Source: Sinomonas sp. ASV322 | Lineage (GTDB): Bacteria > Actinomycetota > Actinomycetes > Actinomycetales > Micrococcaceae | Assembly: GCF_030908245.1 (NCBI RefSeq) | Contig: NZ_JAVFJJ010000001.1 | Coordinates: 105,555-169,554, forward strand | Length of the DNA stretch: 64,000 nt | Direction: 5' to 3' | Shown here: positions 35,986-45,352 of the stretch, one piece after another | Position numbering within the stretch: the first letter of the stretch is position 1 | Layout: the number at the start of each line of letters is the position of its first letter | The notes under the pieces: generated by a model | The model's database searches: none | What the model was told of the DNA's origin: nothing | Seen by the model: the letters and a program-made list of their open reading frames with translations, nothing else | Position numbers and translations under genes: made by a program

Positions 35986-37341
35986 GTGACATCGCCAGCC
36001 CCCGCCCTCGACTTCCGCACGATCGACCTGAGGGGCAGCAGCCTCAGCCTTGCCGAACTGCGCGCCGTCGTGCCCCGGCTCGAGGCCGAGCAGGGCAGCG
36101 CCGTCGAGGATGCCGTGCGCGGCATCATCGCGGACGTCCGCTCGGGCGGCTTCGCGGCCCTCTCGCTCCTCGCCGAGAAGTTCGACGGCGTAGCCCAGCG
36201 CCACCCGCGCGTGCCGGCCGCGGCGATCGCGAGCGCGCTCGACACGCTCGATCCCGGGGTCCGAGCCGCCCTCGAGGAGTCGATCCGCAGGGCACGCCTC
36301 TTCGCCGAGGCGCAGCGCCCCGAGGACGTGACGATTCGGCCGGGCGACGGCGCGATCGTCACCCAGCGCTGGGTCCCGGTGCGGCGCGTCGGCCTGTATG
36401 TTCCCGGCGGCCTCGCGGTGTACCCGTCGTCGGTTGTCATGAACGTTGTGCCGGCCCAGGCCGCCGGCGTGGGCTCGATCGCGCTCGCCTCTCCGCCGCA
36501 GAAGGACAATGGGGGCCTCCCGCACCCCACGATCCTCGCCGCCGCCGCCCTGCTCGGCATCGACGAGGTCTACGCGATCGGCGGCGCGCAGGCGGTCATC
36601 AGCTTCGCCTACGGGATTCCTTCGGGAGAGGACGCCCAGGGACACCTGCCCGCGATCGAGCCTGCCGACGTCGTGACCGGCCCGGGCAACATCTTTGTCG
36701 CGACGGCGAAACGCCTCGTCAAGGGCGTCGTCGGCATCGACGCGGAGGCGGGCCCGACAGAGATCGCGATCCTCGCCGACGCGACCGCCCGGCCTGACCT
36801 CGTTGCGGCGGATCTCATCAGCCAGGCCGAGCACGACACGCGGGCCGGTTCCGTCCTGGTGACAGACTCACCCGAACTCGTCGAAGCCGTGCGCGAACAA
36901 CTCGCCAGCCAGGCGGAGGGCACAAAGCACCGCGAGCGCGTGCTCGCCGCGCTGTCGGGGCGCCAGTCGGGTGCCGTCCTCGTGGACGACGTCGACGCCG
37001 GGATCGCGGTGTGCGACGCCTACGCGGCCGAGCACCTCGAGATCATGACGGCCGACCCGCGGGCGGCGGCTGCGCGGATCCAGAACGCTGGCGCCATCTT
37101 CGTGGGCGATTACAGCCCGGTGAGCCTCGGCGACTATTCCGCAGGCTCGAATCACGTGCTTCCCACGAGCGGCACGGCCGTCTTCTCGTCCGGGCTCAAC
37201 GTCACGACTTTCCTCAAAGCCGTCCAAGTTATCGACTACAGCGAGCAGGCCCTTGGTGAGGTCGCGGGCCACATTCGGAGTCTCGCGGATGCCGAGGACC
37301 TCCCGGCCCACGGCGACGCTGTGGACCGGCGCTTCGGCTGA
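35986..37341 (+). CDS. hisD: histidinol dehydrogenase
   Basis: HisD oxidises L-histidinol to L-histidine in two NAD-dependent steps, the last of the pathway. The 451-residue protein shows the family's nucleotide and zinc-site segments: [19 protein letters not shown] [44 protein letters not shown], and the C-terminal EHLEIM and GSNHVLPT. No other his gene is adjacent, so hisD stands apart, as in relatives where hisD-nrdR follows dnaE. Start set by the leaderless promoter. Confidence 0.94.
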   Translation: MTSPAPALDFRTIDLRGSSLSLAELRAVVPRLEAEQGSAVEDAVRGIIADVRSGGFAALSLLAEKFDGVAQRHPRVPAAAIASALDTLDPGVRAALEESIRRARLFAEAQRPEDVTIRPGDGAIVTQRWVPVRRVGLYVPGGLAVYPSSVVMNVVPAQAAGVGSIALASPPQKDNGGLPHPTILAAAALLGIDEVYAIGGAQAVISFAYGIPSGEDAQGHLPAIEPADVVTGPGNIFVATAKRLVKGVVGIDAEAGPTEIAILADATARPDLVAADLISQAEHDTRAGSVLVTDSPELVEAVREQLASQAEGTKHRERVLAALSGRQSGAVLVDDVDAGIAVCDAYAAEHLEIMTADPRAAAARIQNAGAIFVGDYSPVSLGDYSAGSNHVLPTSGTAVFSSGLNVTTFLKAVQVIDYSEQALGEVAGHIRSLADAEDLPAHGDAVDRRFG

Positions 37342-37368
37342 GTCGCCGCCGTCGACAACCACCGCACC

Positions 37369-37383
37369 TAGTGGGACCCACTA
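37369..37383. promoter_or_regulatory. 15-bp palindrome upstream of nrdR
   Basis: TAGTGGG-A-CCCACTA is a perfect 7-bp inverted repeat centred on one base, 35 bp before the nrdR promoter. It does not match the NrdR box consensus. It could be an operator for nrdR or a short hairpin after hisD. Confidence 0.4.
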
Positions 37384-37403
37384 CTACATCTGGTGATCGA
37401 CCG

Positions 37404-37432
37404 TTGGTGACCTAGGGCGCACCCCCTAGAAT
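37404..37432 (+). promoter_or_regulatory. nrdR promoter, probably leaderless, with embedded inverted repeat
   Basis: TTGGTG (37404-37409) and TAGAAT (37427-37432) are 17 nt apart, and the ATG lies 6 nt beyond, so the mRNA should begin at the start codon. An inverted repeat CTAGGG-N6-CCCTAG (37412-37417 and 37424-37429) covers the spacer and the -10, well placed for a repressor. Confidence 0.65.
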
Positions 37433-37438
37433 CAGAGG

Positions 37439-37903
37439 ATGTACTGCCCTTTTTGCCGCAATCCGGACTCGCGCGTGGTCGACAGCCGGATCCAGGACGA
37501 CGGCGCCGCAATCCGCCGCCGGAGGCAGTGCCCGAAGTGCGGCCGCCGGTTCACGACCATTGAGACGACGAGCCTCACGGTCATCAAACGGTCAGGAGTC
37601 GGCGAGCCGTTCAGCCGGTCGAAGGTCATCAACGGCGTGCGCAAGGCCTGCCAGGGACGTCCCGTGACGGAAGACGATCTCGCGCTCCTCGCCCAGGAGG
37701 TCGAGGAGGCGGTGCGCGCGAGCGGCGCCGCCGAGATCAAGGCGCACGAGGTTGGGCTCGCGATCCTGGGGCCGCTTCGGAAGCTCGACCACGTCGCCTA
37801 CCTGCGGTTCGCCAGCGTGTATCAATCCTTCGAGTCTCTCGAGGACTTCGAGGCGGCGATCGCCCTGCTTCGCTCGGAGCAGGCGGAGATCGCAGCCGAG
37901 TAG
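37439..37903 (+). CDS. nrdR: ribonucleotide-reductase repressor NrdR
   Basis: NrdR represses nrd genes in response to ATP/dATP binding. The 154-residue protein has the N-terminal zinc ribbon with four cysteines (CPFCRN... and ...CPKCGRRF) and the ATP-cone domain starting near residue 49 ([29 protein letters not shown]). The end resembles [19 protein letters not shown] of the family. No nrd genes are in the window, so its targets lie elsewhere. It converges on ppgK. Confidence 0.96.
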   Translation: MYCPFCRNPDSRVVDSRIQDDGAAIRRRRQCPKCGRRFTTIETTSLTVIKRSGVGEPFSRSKVINGVRKACQGRPVTEDDLALLAQEVEEAVRASGAAEIKAHEVGLAILGPLRKLDHVAYLRFASVYQSFESLEDFEAAIALLRSEQAEIAAE

Positions 37904-37926
37904 CCGGATCCGCGTAGCCGGACGCG

Positions 37927-37962
37927 ACGGCCGCGGCAGCCTGGGCAGGCTCCCACGGCCGT
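37927..37962. terminator. hairpin between nrdR and ppgK
   Basis: ACGGCCG (37927-37933) pairs with CGGCCGT (37956-37962), with inner AGCCT/AGGCT pairing. It lies between convergent genes and probably serves both. Confidence 0.55.
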
Positions 37963-37984
37963 TCTCACACAGCGGCGCAGAGTC

Positions 37985-38782
37985 CTACTTGTGGAGCTTG
38001 TGGTGGATCGCGACCTGCAGCGCCGCTCCCACGATGCCGGCTTCGTTCTTGAGCTCAGCCGGGACGATGGGCGTCCGCAGCTTGAGGCGCGGAAGATACT
38101 CGTCAGCTCGCTTCGAAATCCCGCCGCCGACAACGAAGAGCTCAGGCGAGAAGAGGAACTCGACGTGCGAGAAGTAGCGCTGGAGGCGGACGCTGTAGTC
38201 CTCCCAGCCGATGCCGTCGCGTTCGCGCGCGACGGCGGAAGCCTTGGTCTCGGCGTCGAAGCCATCGATCTCGAGGTGGCCGAGTTCGGCGTTGGGGACG
38301 AGCTGGCCGTCGAACACGAACGCCGACCCGATGCCGGTGCCGAGAGTGATGACGAGCACCGTGCCGTCGATGCCCGCGCCGGCACCGTAGCGAACCTCGG
38401 CGAGGCCCGCGGAGTCCGCATCGTTGATGACTTCGACCGGTCGGCCGAGGCGTTCGCTGAAATGCTTGTTGACCTCGAAGTCGATCCACGACTTGTCCAC
38501 GTTGGCCGCTGAGCGCGCGACGCCGTGCTGGATGATCGCGGGGAAAGCGACTCCCACCGGCGTGTCGGTGTCGGGCGCCTCGTCGCGCTGGCTCAGCTCG
38601 TCCACGATGTGCGCGACGACGTCGGCGACGGGCTCGGGAGCGGCAGGCTGCGGCGTCTCGATGCGCACGCGCTCACCCACGAGCTTGCCCTTCTTGAGAT
38701 CGACGATGCCGCCCTTGATCCCCGTGCCGCCGATGTCGATGCCGATGAGGTGGTTGGACTTCTTCTTGTCGCTCTTTGACAT
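37985..38782 (-). CDS. ppgK: polyphosphate glucokinase
   Basis: PPGK phosphorylates glucose to glucose 6-phosphate using inorganic polyphosphate (and usually ATP), a trait of actinobacteria. The 265-residue ROK-type kinase has the phosphate-1 motif GIDIGGTGIKGGIVDL, the sugar-binding NDADSAGLAEV, the adenosine/phosphate-2 motif TLGTGIGSA, and the C-terminal FVVGGGISK. The zinc-binding cysteine motif of ROK repressors is absent, as in this subfamily. ATG 38782 has a GAGAGGCGGA purine site; an in-frame extension to 38974 lacks one. Confidence 0.93.
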   Translation of the reverse strand: MSKSDKKKSNHLIGIDIGGTGIKGGIVDLKKGKLVGERVRIETPQPAAPEPVADVVAHIVDELSQRDEAPDTDTPVGVAFPAIIQHGVARSAANVDKSWIDFEVNKHFSERLGRPVEVINDADSAGLAEVRYGAGAGIDGTVLVITLGTGIGSAFVFDGQLVPNAELGHLEIDGFDAETKASAVARERDGIGWEDYSVRLQRYFSHVEFLFSPELFVVGGGISKRADEYLPRLKLRTPIVPAELKNEAGIVGAALQVAIHHKLHK

Positions 38783-38856
38783 GCGTTCCGCCTCTCGCGG
38801 GTCAGGGTCTGGAGGGGTGGTACTGGGCGCCGAATGGGAGGGCTGTGCGCCGGGGA

Positions 38857-39735
38857 TCAGGGGGCCGTGAGGATCTCGGCCCCCGAGTCGGTGACGACGA
38901 GCGTGTGCTCGAACTGCGCCGTCCGCTTCCGATCGCGCGTGACGACGGTCCAGCCGTCGTCCCACATGTCCCACTGGATCGTGCCGAGCGTGAGCATCGG
39001 CTCGATCGTGAAGACCATTCCCGGCTCGAGCACCCGGCTGTAGGCCGGTGCGGCGTCGTAGTGCGGGATGATCAGCCCGGAGTGGAAGGCCTCGCCGACC
39101 CCGTGGCCGGTGAAGTCCCGCACGACGCCGTAGCCGAAGCGTCTCGCGTACGACTCGATCGTGCGTCCGATGACGTTGATCTCACGTCCCGGCGCTACGG
39201 CCTTGATGGCGCGGCGAAGGGACTCCTGCGTCCGCTCGACGAGGAGCCTCGACTCTTCGTCGACGTCGCCCACCAAGAAGGTGTAGTTCGTGTCCCCGTG
39301 GACGCCGTCCTTGAACGCCGTGATGTCGATGTTGATGATGTCCCCATCCGCCAGGACGGTCGTGTCCGGGATGCCGTGGCAGATGACCTCGTTGACCGAC
39401 GTGCACAGCGACTTCGGGAAGCCCCGATAGCCGAGAGTCGACGGGTAGGCGTCGTGGCCCACGAGGAACTCGTGCCCGATCCGGTCCAGTTCGTCTGTCG
39501 TGACGCCCGGACGGATGTGCCTGCCGACTTCGACGATCGCGTCGGCGGCGATCTTCCCCGCCGTGCGGATCCGCTCGATTTCCTCGGGCGTGTAGACGTC
39601 GTTCCCCTCGTACCGCTCGGGCGAATCCTTCCCCACATAGGCCGGGCGTGGGATGGAGCCCGGGACCTTGCGCAGAGGGGAAACGGCCCCGGGCACGAGC
39701 GTGCCCACGGGTGCCGTGGGTGACGGAGAAGGCAT
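38857..39735 (-). CDS. map: type I methionine aminopeptidase
   Basis: MetAP removes the initiator methionine from nascent proteins. The 292-residue enzyme has the five metal ligands in order: D and D in [18 protein letters not shown], His in [10 protein letters not shown], Glu in FTIEPML, Glu in QFEHTLVV. The N-terminal extension of about 40 residues is Pro/Ser-rich with PRPAYVGKD, as in the longer actinobacterial isoform. The ATG lies 6 nt after TACACT on the minus strand, a leaderless arrangement. It is divergent from the SPOR-like gene. Confidence 0.94.
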   Translation of the reverse strand: MPSPSPTAPVGTLVPGAVSPLRKVPGSIPRPAYVGKDSPERYEGNDVYTPEEIERIRTAGKIAADAIVEVGRHIRPGVTTDELDRIGHEFLVGHDAYPSTLGYRGFPKSLCTSVNEVICHGIPDTTVLADGDIINIDITAFKDGVHGDTNYTFLVGDVDEESRLLVERTQESLRRAIKAVAPGREINVIGRTIESYARRFGYGVVRDFTGHGVGEAFHSGLIIPHYDAAPAYSRVLEPGMVFTIEPMLTLGTIQWDMWDDGWTVVTRDRKRTAQFEHTLVVTDSGAEILTAP

Positions 39736-39741
39736 AGGCTG

Positions 39742-39747
39742 AGTGTA
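39742..39747 (-). promoter_or_regulatory. -10 element of a leaderless map transcript
   Basis: On the minus strand TACACT is followed by 6 nt and the ATG at 39735. Confidence 0.5.
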
Positions 39748-39773
39748 CTCGCGAGGGAAGGGTGACGAACGGC

Positions 39774-39962
39774 ATGACGCAGTATTGGTACAACGTCCGA
39801 ACGCATCAGGTCGAAGAGGACGCCATGAGCGATTGGACCCAGCTCATCGGGCCGTACCAGACGCGCGAGGAAGCGGAACACGCACTCGAGAAGGTCAAGG
39901 AACGCAACCGAGCGTGGGACCCTTCGGACGCTGACGGAGACGGCTGGTCCGACAAGGACTAG
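39774..39962 (+). CDS. small SPOR-like conserved protein
   Basis: This 62-residue acidic protein has one recognisable segment, [23 protein letters not shown], which resembles the second half of a SPOR domain (a peptidoglycan-binding fold). The N-terminus ([15 protein letters not shown]) is also conserved among Arthrobacter-like bacteria from memory. The tail is rich in Asp and Trp. There is no signal peptide, so it is probably cytoplasmic. A GGGAAGGG site lies about 12 nt upstream of this ATG; a GTG at 39762 is an alternative start. Function unknown. Confidence 0.7.
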   Translation: MTQYWYNVRTHQVEEDAMSDWTQLIGPYQTREEAEHALEKVKERNRAWDPSDADGDGWSDKD

Positions 39963-39997
39963 AGAAGGCCCAGCCGGATGACCGGCGGGGCCTTCTC
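39962..39997. terminator. hairpin between the SPOR-like gene and panB
   Basis: GAGAAGGCCC (39962-39971) pairs with GGGCCTTCTC (39988-39997), with inner GCCGG/CCGGC pairing. It begins at the last base of the SPOR-like stop and lies 4 bp from the panB stop, so it serves both convergent genes. Confidence 0.7.
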
Positions 39998-40001
39998 CAT
40001 A

Positions 40002-40883
40002 TCAGAAGCTGTGCTCGGGCCCCGGGAACACGCCCGACCGCACGTCGTCCCCATAGTGGCGAGCCGCGTCGAGGAGCGTCTCGCGCAGATTCGCGTACCT
40101 CTTGACGAACTTCGCGATGCGGGTGCCTTCGCCGCCGCGCAGGCCCGCCATGTCCTGCCACACGAGCACCTGCCCGGTCGTCGAGGCGCCGGCGCCGATC
40201 CCGATCGTCGGAACCGATACGGCAGCGTCGACCGCCGCCGCCGTGTCCGCGGGAACCATCTCCATGAGGACGCAGAAGGCGCCCGCCGCCTCGAGGGCCT
40301 TCGCATCCTCGATGAGGCGAGCTGCGTCGTCGCCCCTTCCTTGGACGCGATAGCCGCCGAGCGCGTGCTCGCTCTGCGGCGTGAAGCCGATGTGAGCCAT
40401 GACGGGGATGCCGGCCTGGACCATTGCACGCACCGTGTCGGCGTAGTAGGCCCCGCCCTCCATCTTGACGGCGTGGACGAGGCCCTCCTTGAGGAAGCGC
40501 ACCCCAGTCTCGACGCCTTGGGCCGGCGAGGTCTCGTAGCTGCCGAACGGGAGGTCGGCGACGACGAGCGCGCGATGGGCGGACCGGGCGACGGCGCGGC
40601 ACAGGGGGATGAGTTCGTCGACCGTGACAGGGAGGCTCGTCTCATGGCCGAACACGTTGTTCGCGGCGGAGTCCCCGATGAGGAGCACCTCGATGCCCGC
40701 CTCGTCGAAGATCTGCGCGGCGTATTGGTCGTACGCCGTGAGCATCGCGAACCGCTCGCCACGTTCTTTGGCGGCCGCGAGGTGGTGGATCCGGATTCGT
40801 CCGCTCGGGCGCGACGGCGTTCCGGACGCCCGCGGGCCGCTTCCGTAAGGAGCGGGAGACTCGGGAGAAGTGGTGGGGACCAT
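40002..40883 (-). CDS. panB: 3-methyl-2-oxobutanoate hydroxymethyltransferase
   Basis: PanB makes ketopantoate from alpha-ketoisovalerate and methylene-tetrahydrofolate, the first step of pantothenate and CoA synthesis. The 293-residue protein shows MLTAYDQYAAQIFDEAGIEVLLIGDS, the metal-binding LPFGSYE, VKMEGG, and the catalytic Glu segment LMEMVP followed by PTIGIGAGA. TAGTCT and a 7-nt gap precede the ATG, so the transcript may be leaderless. It is divergent from glnA2, as in mycobacteria (panB-glnA2 vicinity). Confidence 0.95.
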   Translation of the reverse strand: MVPTTSPESPAPYGSGPRASGTPSRPSGRIRIHHLAAAKERGERFAMLTAYDQYAAQIFDEAGIEVLLIGDSAANNVFGHETSLPVTVDELIPLCRAVARSAHRALVVADLPFGSYETSPAQGVETGVRFLKEGLVHAVKMEGGAYYADTVRAMVQAGIPVMAHIGFTPQSEHALGGYRVQGRGDDAARLIEDAKALEAAGAFCVLMEMVPADTAAAVDAAVSVPTIGIGAGASTTGQVLVWQDMAGLRGGEGTRIAKFVKRYANLRETLLDAARHYGDDVRSGVFPGPEHSF

Positions 40884-40890
40884 ACCGACG

Positions 40891-40896
40891 AGACTA
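40891..40896 (-). promoter_or_regulatory. -10 element of a leaderless panB transcript
   Basis: On the minus strand TAGTCT is followed by 7 nt and the panB ATG at 40883. Confidence 0.5.
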
Positions 40897-40908
40897 GTCG
40901 AAGCTGAG

Positions 40909-40937
40909 TAGAGTGGGGGATGCGCGCAAGGGCCTGA
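40909..40937 (+). promoter_or_regulatory. glnA2 promoter with a possible 5-codon leader ORF
   Basis: TAGAGT (40909-40914) is followed after 5 nt by ATG at 40920, which opens a 5-codon frame (MRARA) ending in TGA at 40935-40937. The glnA2 ATG follows 20 nt later with its own AAGGGAGA site. A leaderless mini-ORF of this kind could tune glnA2 translation, or may be accidental. Confidence 0.4.
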
Positions 40938-40957
40938 ACTCGTAAGGGAGACACCCC

Positions 40958-42298
40958 ATGAACCGTCAGCAGGAATTCGTGCTCCGCACCATTGAGGAGC
41001 GCGACGTCCGCTTCGTCCGTCTGTGGTTCACGGACGTCGTGGGCTCGCTCAAGTCGGTCGCTCTCGCTCCGGCGGAGGTCGAGGGGGCGTTCGACGAGGG
41101 GCTCGGCTTCGACGGCTCCTCGATCGAGGGACTTGCGCGGGTCTCCGAATCGGACATGCTCCTGCAGCCGGACCCGTCGACGTTCCAGATCCTGCCGTGG
41201 CGCGGAGAGACCGAGCCGACCTCCCGCATGTTCTGCGACATCCTGACGCCGGACGGCGAGCCCTCCCTGGCGGATCCCCGCAACGTCCTCAAGCGAACGC
41301 TCGCGAAGGCCGCCGAGATGGGCTTCACGTGCTACACGCACCCAGAGATCGAGTTCTATCTCCTCGAATCGGACCAGCTGGGCCCGGACGGCGCGCCCGT
41401 CCCGATCGATCAGGGCGGCTACTTCGACCACGTGCCCGGCGGCGTTGCCCAGGACTTCCGCCGGACGGTCGTCAACATGCTCGAGTCCGTCGGGATCTCG
41501 GTCGAGTTCAGCCACCATGAGGGCGGTCCGGGACAGAACGAGATCGACCTTCGCTACGCCGACGCGCTCCAGACCGCGGACAACATCATGACGTTCCGCA
41601 CGGTCGTGAAGGAGGTCGCCATCCAGCAGGGCGCGTACGCGACGTTCATGCCCAAGCCCTTCACCGTGCACCCCGGCTCGGGGATGCACACCCATTTCTC
41701 ACTCTTCGAGGGGGACACGAACGCGTTCCACGAGCCGGGTGCGCAGTTCCAGCTCTCGAAGACGGCCCGGCACTTCATCGCGGGTCTTCTGCGCCACGCC
41801 AACGAGTTCACCGCGGTCACGAACCAGTTCGTCAACTCATACAAGCGTCTGTGGGGCGGCGGAGAGGCGCCCAGCTACCTGAGCTGGGGCCACAACAACC
41901 GCTCGGCCCTCGTCCGCGTTCCCCTGTACAAGCCCGGCAAGGGCCAGTCGGCGCGCGTCGAGTACCGCGGCATCGATTCCGCCACGAACCCGTACCTCTC
42001 GTACGCGGTCCTCCTCGGCGCAGGGCTCAAGGGCATCGAGGAGGAGTACGAGCTTCCGGAGGCCGCCGAGGACGATATCGCGTCGCTTTCGTCAGCCGAG
42101 CGCCGCGTGCTCGGGCACTCGCCGCTCCCGTCAAGCCTCCACGATGCGATCAGCAGCATGGAGGACTCCGAGCTGATGGCGCAGATCCTCGGGGAGCAGG
42201 TCTTCGAGTACTTCCTGCGCAACAAGCGGCAGGAGTGGAACGAATACCGCCTCGAGGTCACTCCGTACGAGCTGCACCGCAATCTGGGCATCCTCTAG
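40958..42298 (+). CDS. glnA2: glutamine synthetase, GlnA2 type
   Basis: This 446-residue glutamine synthetase matches mycobacterial GlnA2. Catalytic motifs include DGSSIEGLARVSESDM, the ATP/metal segment KPFTVHPGSGMHTHFS, and NNRSALVRVPLYK. Where GlnA1 has the adenylylated tyrosine (KDLYELP at 49181-50605), this enzyme reads DDIASL, so the regulatory Tyr is missing and GlnE should not control it. It is 6 bp from glnE, nevertheless, so both are co-transcribed. The physiological role of GlnA2 homologs is less clear than that of GlnA1. Confidence 0.93.
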   Translation: MNRQQEFVLRTIEERDVRFVRLWFTDVVGSLKSVALAPAEVEGAFDEGLGFDGSSIEGLARVSESDMLLQPDPSTFQILPWRGETEPTSRMFCDILTPDGEPSLADPRNVLKRTLAKAAEMGFTCYTHPEIEFYLLESDQLGPDGAPVPIDQGGYFDHVPGGVAQDFRRTVVNMLESVGISVEFSHHEGGPGQNEIDLRYADALQTADNIMTFRTVVKEVAIQQGAYATFMPKPFTVHPGSGMHTHFSLFEGDTNAFHEPGAQFQLSKTARHFIAGLLRHANEFTAVTNQFVNSYKRLWGGGEAPSYLSWGHNNRSALVRVPLYKPGKGQSARVEYRGIDSATNPYLSYAVLLGAGLKGIEEEYELPEAAEDDIASLSSAERRVLGHSPLPSSLHDAISSMEDSELMAQILGEQVFEYFLRNKRQEWNEYRLEVTPYELHRNLGIL

Positions 42299-42304
42299 GC
42301 TGCC

Positions 42305-45300
42305 ATGGCGCCCAGCCTGACGCGGCGGCTCATTGCCCTCGGATCGTCGGATCCCGAGCGCGCGGAGAGGTTCCTCGCGGCACGTGAACTGGCGGGGATC
42401 GACGAGGAGGTGCTCCTTGCAGGGCTCGGGGTCGCGCCCGACCCGGACACGGCCCTTGTCATGCTCGTCCGGCTGCTCGAGCGGGATCCGCGCCTGCGGG
42501 CGACGGTCGAAGCGGGTCTGACGCGCAGCGAGCCCCTGTTTCGGCTCCTCGGCGCCTCCGAGGCCCTCGGCGAGTTCCTCGTGCGCCGGCCGGAGCACCT
42601 CGACATCTTCGATGCGGCTTCGTCGGCGGAACCGCGCGGCGCAGACCCCGCCGCGCTCCGCGCGTCGCTCTTGCGCTCCGTCGGCGCTGACCCGGGAGCG
42701 AGACGGCCGGTCGCCTCGCGGACCGGCGCGGACGCCTACGAGGCGCTCCGGGTCCGGTACCGCCGTCATCTGTGCGAGCTTGCCGTTCGCGACCTCGGCG
42801 CCGCCTCGCCGACCGATTTCCTGCCCACGGCCGCGGCCGAGCTCGCCGACCTCGCGTCTGCGGCCCTCGATGCGGGGCTCGCCGTCGCCCGCGCGGAGGC
42901 CGCGGCGACGTTCGGGGAGGAAGCCGTCGCCGCCGTCGCCCTCGCAGTCATCGGCATGGGCAAATGCGGCGCGCGCGAGCTCAATTACATCTCCGACGTC
43001 GACGTCATCTACGTCGTCGACGTCGACCAGGGCCCGGGGCCCGACCGCCTGGACGACGCGCTCGTGCTGAGGATCGGGACCGCCCTCGCCACGGGGCTGT
43101 CCCGCGCCGTCTTCGGCACGGCCCGCGAGCCCGCCCTCTGGCAGGTCGACGCGAACCTGCGGCCGGAAGGCAAGGACGGGCCCCTCGTGAGGACGCTCGA
43201 TTCACACCTCGCGTACTACGCGCGCTGGGCCCAGAGCTGGGAGTTCCAAGCGCTGCTCAAAGCGCGATGGATCGCGGGCGACGGCGACCTGGGGCACCGC
43301 TACGAGGTGGCCGTCGCGCCCCTCGTCTGGGCATCCGCGGGGCGCGACGGCTTCGTCGAATCGGTCCAGGCGATGCGCCGCCGGGTCACGGAGCACATTC
43401 CGGCGGCGGAAGCAGACCGGCAGATCAAGCTCGGTGCGGGAGGGCTCAGGGACGTCGAGTTCACGGTGCAGCTCCTCCAGCTCGTGCACGGACGCGCCGA
43501 CGAGTCGCTGCGCGTGCGCGACACGACGTCGGCGATCGCCGCCCTCGCCGCTGGCGGCTACATCGGCCGAGCCGCCGCCGCGGAGTTCGACGCGTCGTAT
43601 CGACGCCTCCGCCTGCTCGAGCACCGCATTCAGCTTGCGCACCTCCGCCGGACGCATCTCATGCCCATCAAGGACGACGCCCTGCGCGCCCTCGCACGGG
43701 CCGTCCAAGGCGTCATGGACACGTCGAAGGCGTCTCCGGAGTCCCTCCTCGACTCGTGGCACCGCACGAAGCGCAGTGTGCGCGAGCTGCACGAGCGCAT
43801 CTTCTATCGGCCCCTCCTCAATTCGGTGGCGAACCTGAGCCCCGAGGAGGCCAAGCTCTCGCCCGAGGCGGCGCAGGGCCGGCTCGCGGCGCTCGGCTAT
43901 CGTGACCCGCGGGGCGCCATGCGGCACATCGAGGCGCTCACGGCGGGAGTGAGCCGCCGGGCAGCGCTTCAGCGCCAGCTCCTGCCCGTGCTGCTCGATT
44001 GGCTCGCCCAGGGTGTCGACCCCGATGCGGGGCTCCTCGCGTTCCGCCGCGTGAGCGAGACGCTCGGGACGACGCATTGGTATCTCGGAATGCTTCGCGA
44101 TTCGGCGGCCGCGGCCGAGCGGCTGTGCTACGTGCTCGCGAATTCGCGGCTCATTGCGGACCTTCTCGAGGTCTCGCCCGAATCCGTCGCCTGGCTGGGG
44201 CACGATCGGGATCTTGCCCCCGTTCCCCTCGACGTCCAGTGGCAGGAGATCCAGTCCAAGATCTCCCGCCATGAGGACGCCACGTCCCGTATGCGGCTCA
44301 TCCGCCTCATCCGCCGTCGCGAGATCCTCCGGATCGCGATTGCGGACAGCGCGGGACTGCTCGATCAGGACGAGGTCGGGCGAGCGCTTGCGGACGTGGA
44401 CCAGGCGGCCGTCTTGGGCGCGCTGCGCGTCGCCGAGGATCAGGCCGCGGCCAACGGGCCGCTCCTCACGAACGTGCTCGTCGTCGCCATGGGCCGCCAG
44501 GGCGGCCGCGAGATCGGCTACGGTTCCGACGCCGACGTCATGTATGTCCACCGGCCGCTTGCCGGCGCCGATCCCGACGCCGCCCAGCGCCAGGCCATGG
44601 GGATTGTCACGTCCCTCGCGGGGCTCCTGACGCAGCCGCTCAAGCCGGCGGTCCAGGCCGAGCGCGTGCTCCAGCTCGACGCCGATCTTCGGCCCGAGGG
44701 CAAGTCTGGCCCCCTCGTGAGGACGCTCGAGTCGTACGCCGAGTACTACCGCCGGTGGGCGCTCGTGTGGGAGGCCCAGGCCCTCCTGCGGGCGCGGCCC
44801 ATGGCGGGCGACGACGGCCTGGCCGCCGACTTCACGGAGCTCATCGACGGCGTTCGGTACCCCAAGGAGCTCTCGGCCGCGGCCATCACCGAGATCCGGC
44901 GAATCAAGGCCCGCGTCGAAGCGGAGCGGCTGCCACGCGGTGCGGACCCGGCGCGGCACGTCAAGCTCGGCCGGGGCGGGCTGAGCGACGTCGAATGGCT
45001 CGTCCAGGTCATCCAGCTCGAGCATGGCGCCGCGAATCCCGAGCTGAGGACGACGTCGACGCTCGCGGCCCTTGCCGTGGCAGAGCGCCTCGGCTACGTG
45101 GGGGCGGCGGACGCGGCGCTCCTGGCCGAAACCTGGCGGCTCGCGAGCCGCGTGCGCAGCGCTAATGTCGTGTGGACCGGGAGGGCGTCGGACATGCTTC
45201 CGTCGTCCCGCCGGGATCTCGAGGCGGTGGCTCGTTGGTGCGGGTATGCGCCGGGCCAGGCGACCGCGTTCGAGCAACGCTATCTGCAGCTCACGCGGCG

Positions 45301-45343
45301 CACGCGTCACGTCTTCGAAGAGAGGTTCTACGCTGCGGGCTAG
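42305..45343 (+). CDS. glnE: glutamine synthetase adenylyltransferase/adenylyl-removing enzyme
   Basis: GlnE adds AMP to a tyrosine of glutamine synthetase under nitrogen excess and removes it under limitation. The 1012-residue protein has two nucleotidyltransferase domains, one with ELNYISDVDVIYVVD (about residues 220-235) and one with EIGYGSDADVMYVH (about 735-750), each followed by a helical regulatory region containing the repeated LRPEGK...GPLVRTL pattern. The two-domain arrangement is the classical bifunctional one. Likely target is GlnA1 at 49181-50605. A hairpin follows its stop. Confidence 0.95.
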   Translation: MAPSLTRRLIALGSSDPERAERFLAARELAGIDEEVLLAGLGVAPDPDTALVMLVRLLERDPRLRATVEAGLTRSEPLFRLLGASEALGEFLVRRPEHLDIFDAASSAEPRGADPAALRASLLRSVGADPGARRPVASRTGADAYEALRVRYRRHLCELAVRDLGAASPTDFLPTAAAELADLASAALDAGLAVARAEAAATFGEEAVAAVALAVIGMGKCGARELNYISDVDVIYVVDVDQGPGPDRLDDALVLRIGTALATGLSRAVFGTAREPALWQVDANLRPEGKDGPLVRTLDSHLAYYARWAQSWEFQALLKARWIAGDGDLGHRYEVAVAPLVWASAGRDGFVESVQAMRRRVTEHIPAAEADRQIKLGAGGLRDVEFTVQLLQLVHGRADESLRVRDTTSAIAALAAGGYIGRAAAAEFDASYRRLRLLEHRIQLAHLRRTHLMPIKDDALRALARAVQGVMDTSKASPESLLDSWHRTKRSVRELHERIFYRPLLNSVANLSPEEAKLSPEAAQGRLAALGYRDPRGAMRHIEALTAGVSRRAALQRQLLPVLLDWLAQGVDPDAGLLAFRRVSETLGTTHWYLGMLRDSAAAAERLCYVLANSRLIADLLEVSPESVAWLGHDRDLAPVPLDVQWQEIQSKISRHEDATSRMRLIRLIRRREILRIAIADSAGLLDQDEVGRALADVDQAAVLGALRVAEDQAAANGPLLTNVLVVAMGRQGGREIGYGSDADVMYVHRPLAGADPDAAQRQAMGIVTSLAGLLTQPLKPAVQAERVLQLDADLRPEGKSGPLVRTLESYAEYYRRWALVWEAQALLRARPMAGDDGLAADFTELIDGVRYPKELSAAAITEIRRIKARVEAERLPRGADPARHVKLGRGGLSDVEWLVQVIQLEHGAANPELRTTSTLAALAVAERLGYVGAADAALLAETWRLASRVRSANVVWTGRASDMLPSSRRDLEAVARWCGYAPGQATAFEQRYLQLTRRTRHVFEERFYAAG

Positions 45344-45352
45344 GGCTTAGCA

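Noticed and set aside
37369..37383. NrdR box in front of nrdR
   Set aside because: The palindrome TAGTGGG-A-CCCACTA does not fit the ACACWATATWTWGTGT-like consensus.
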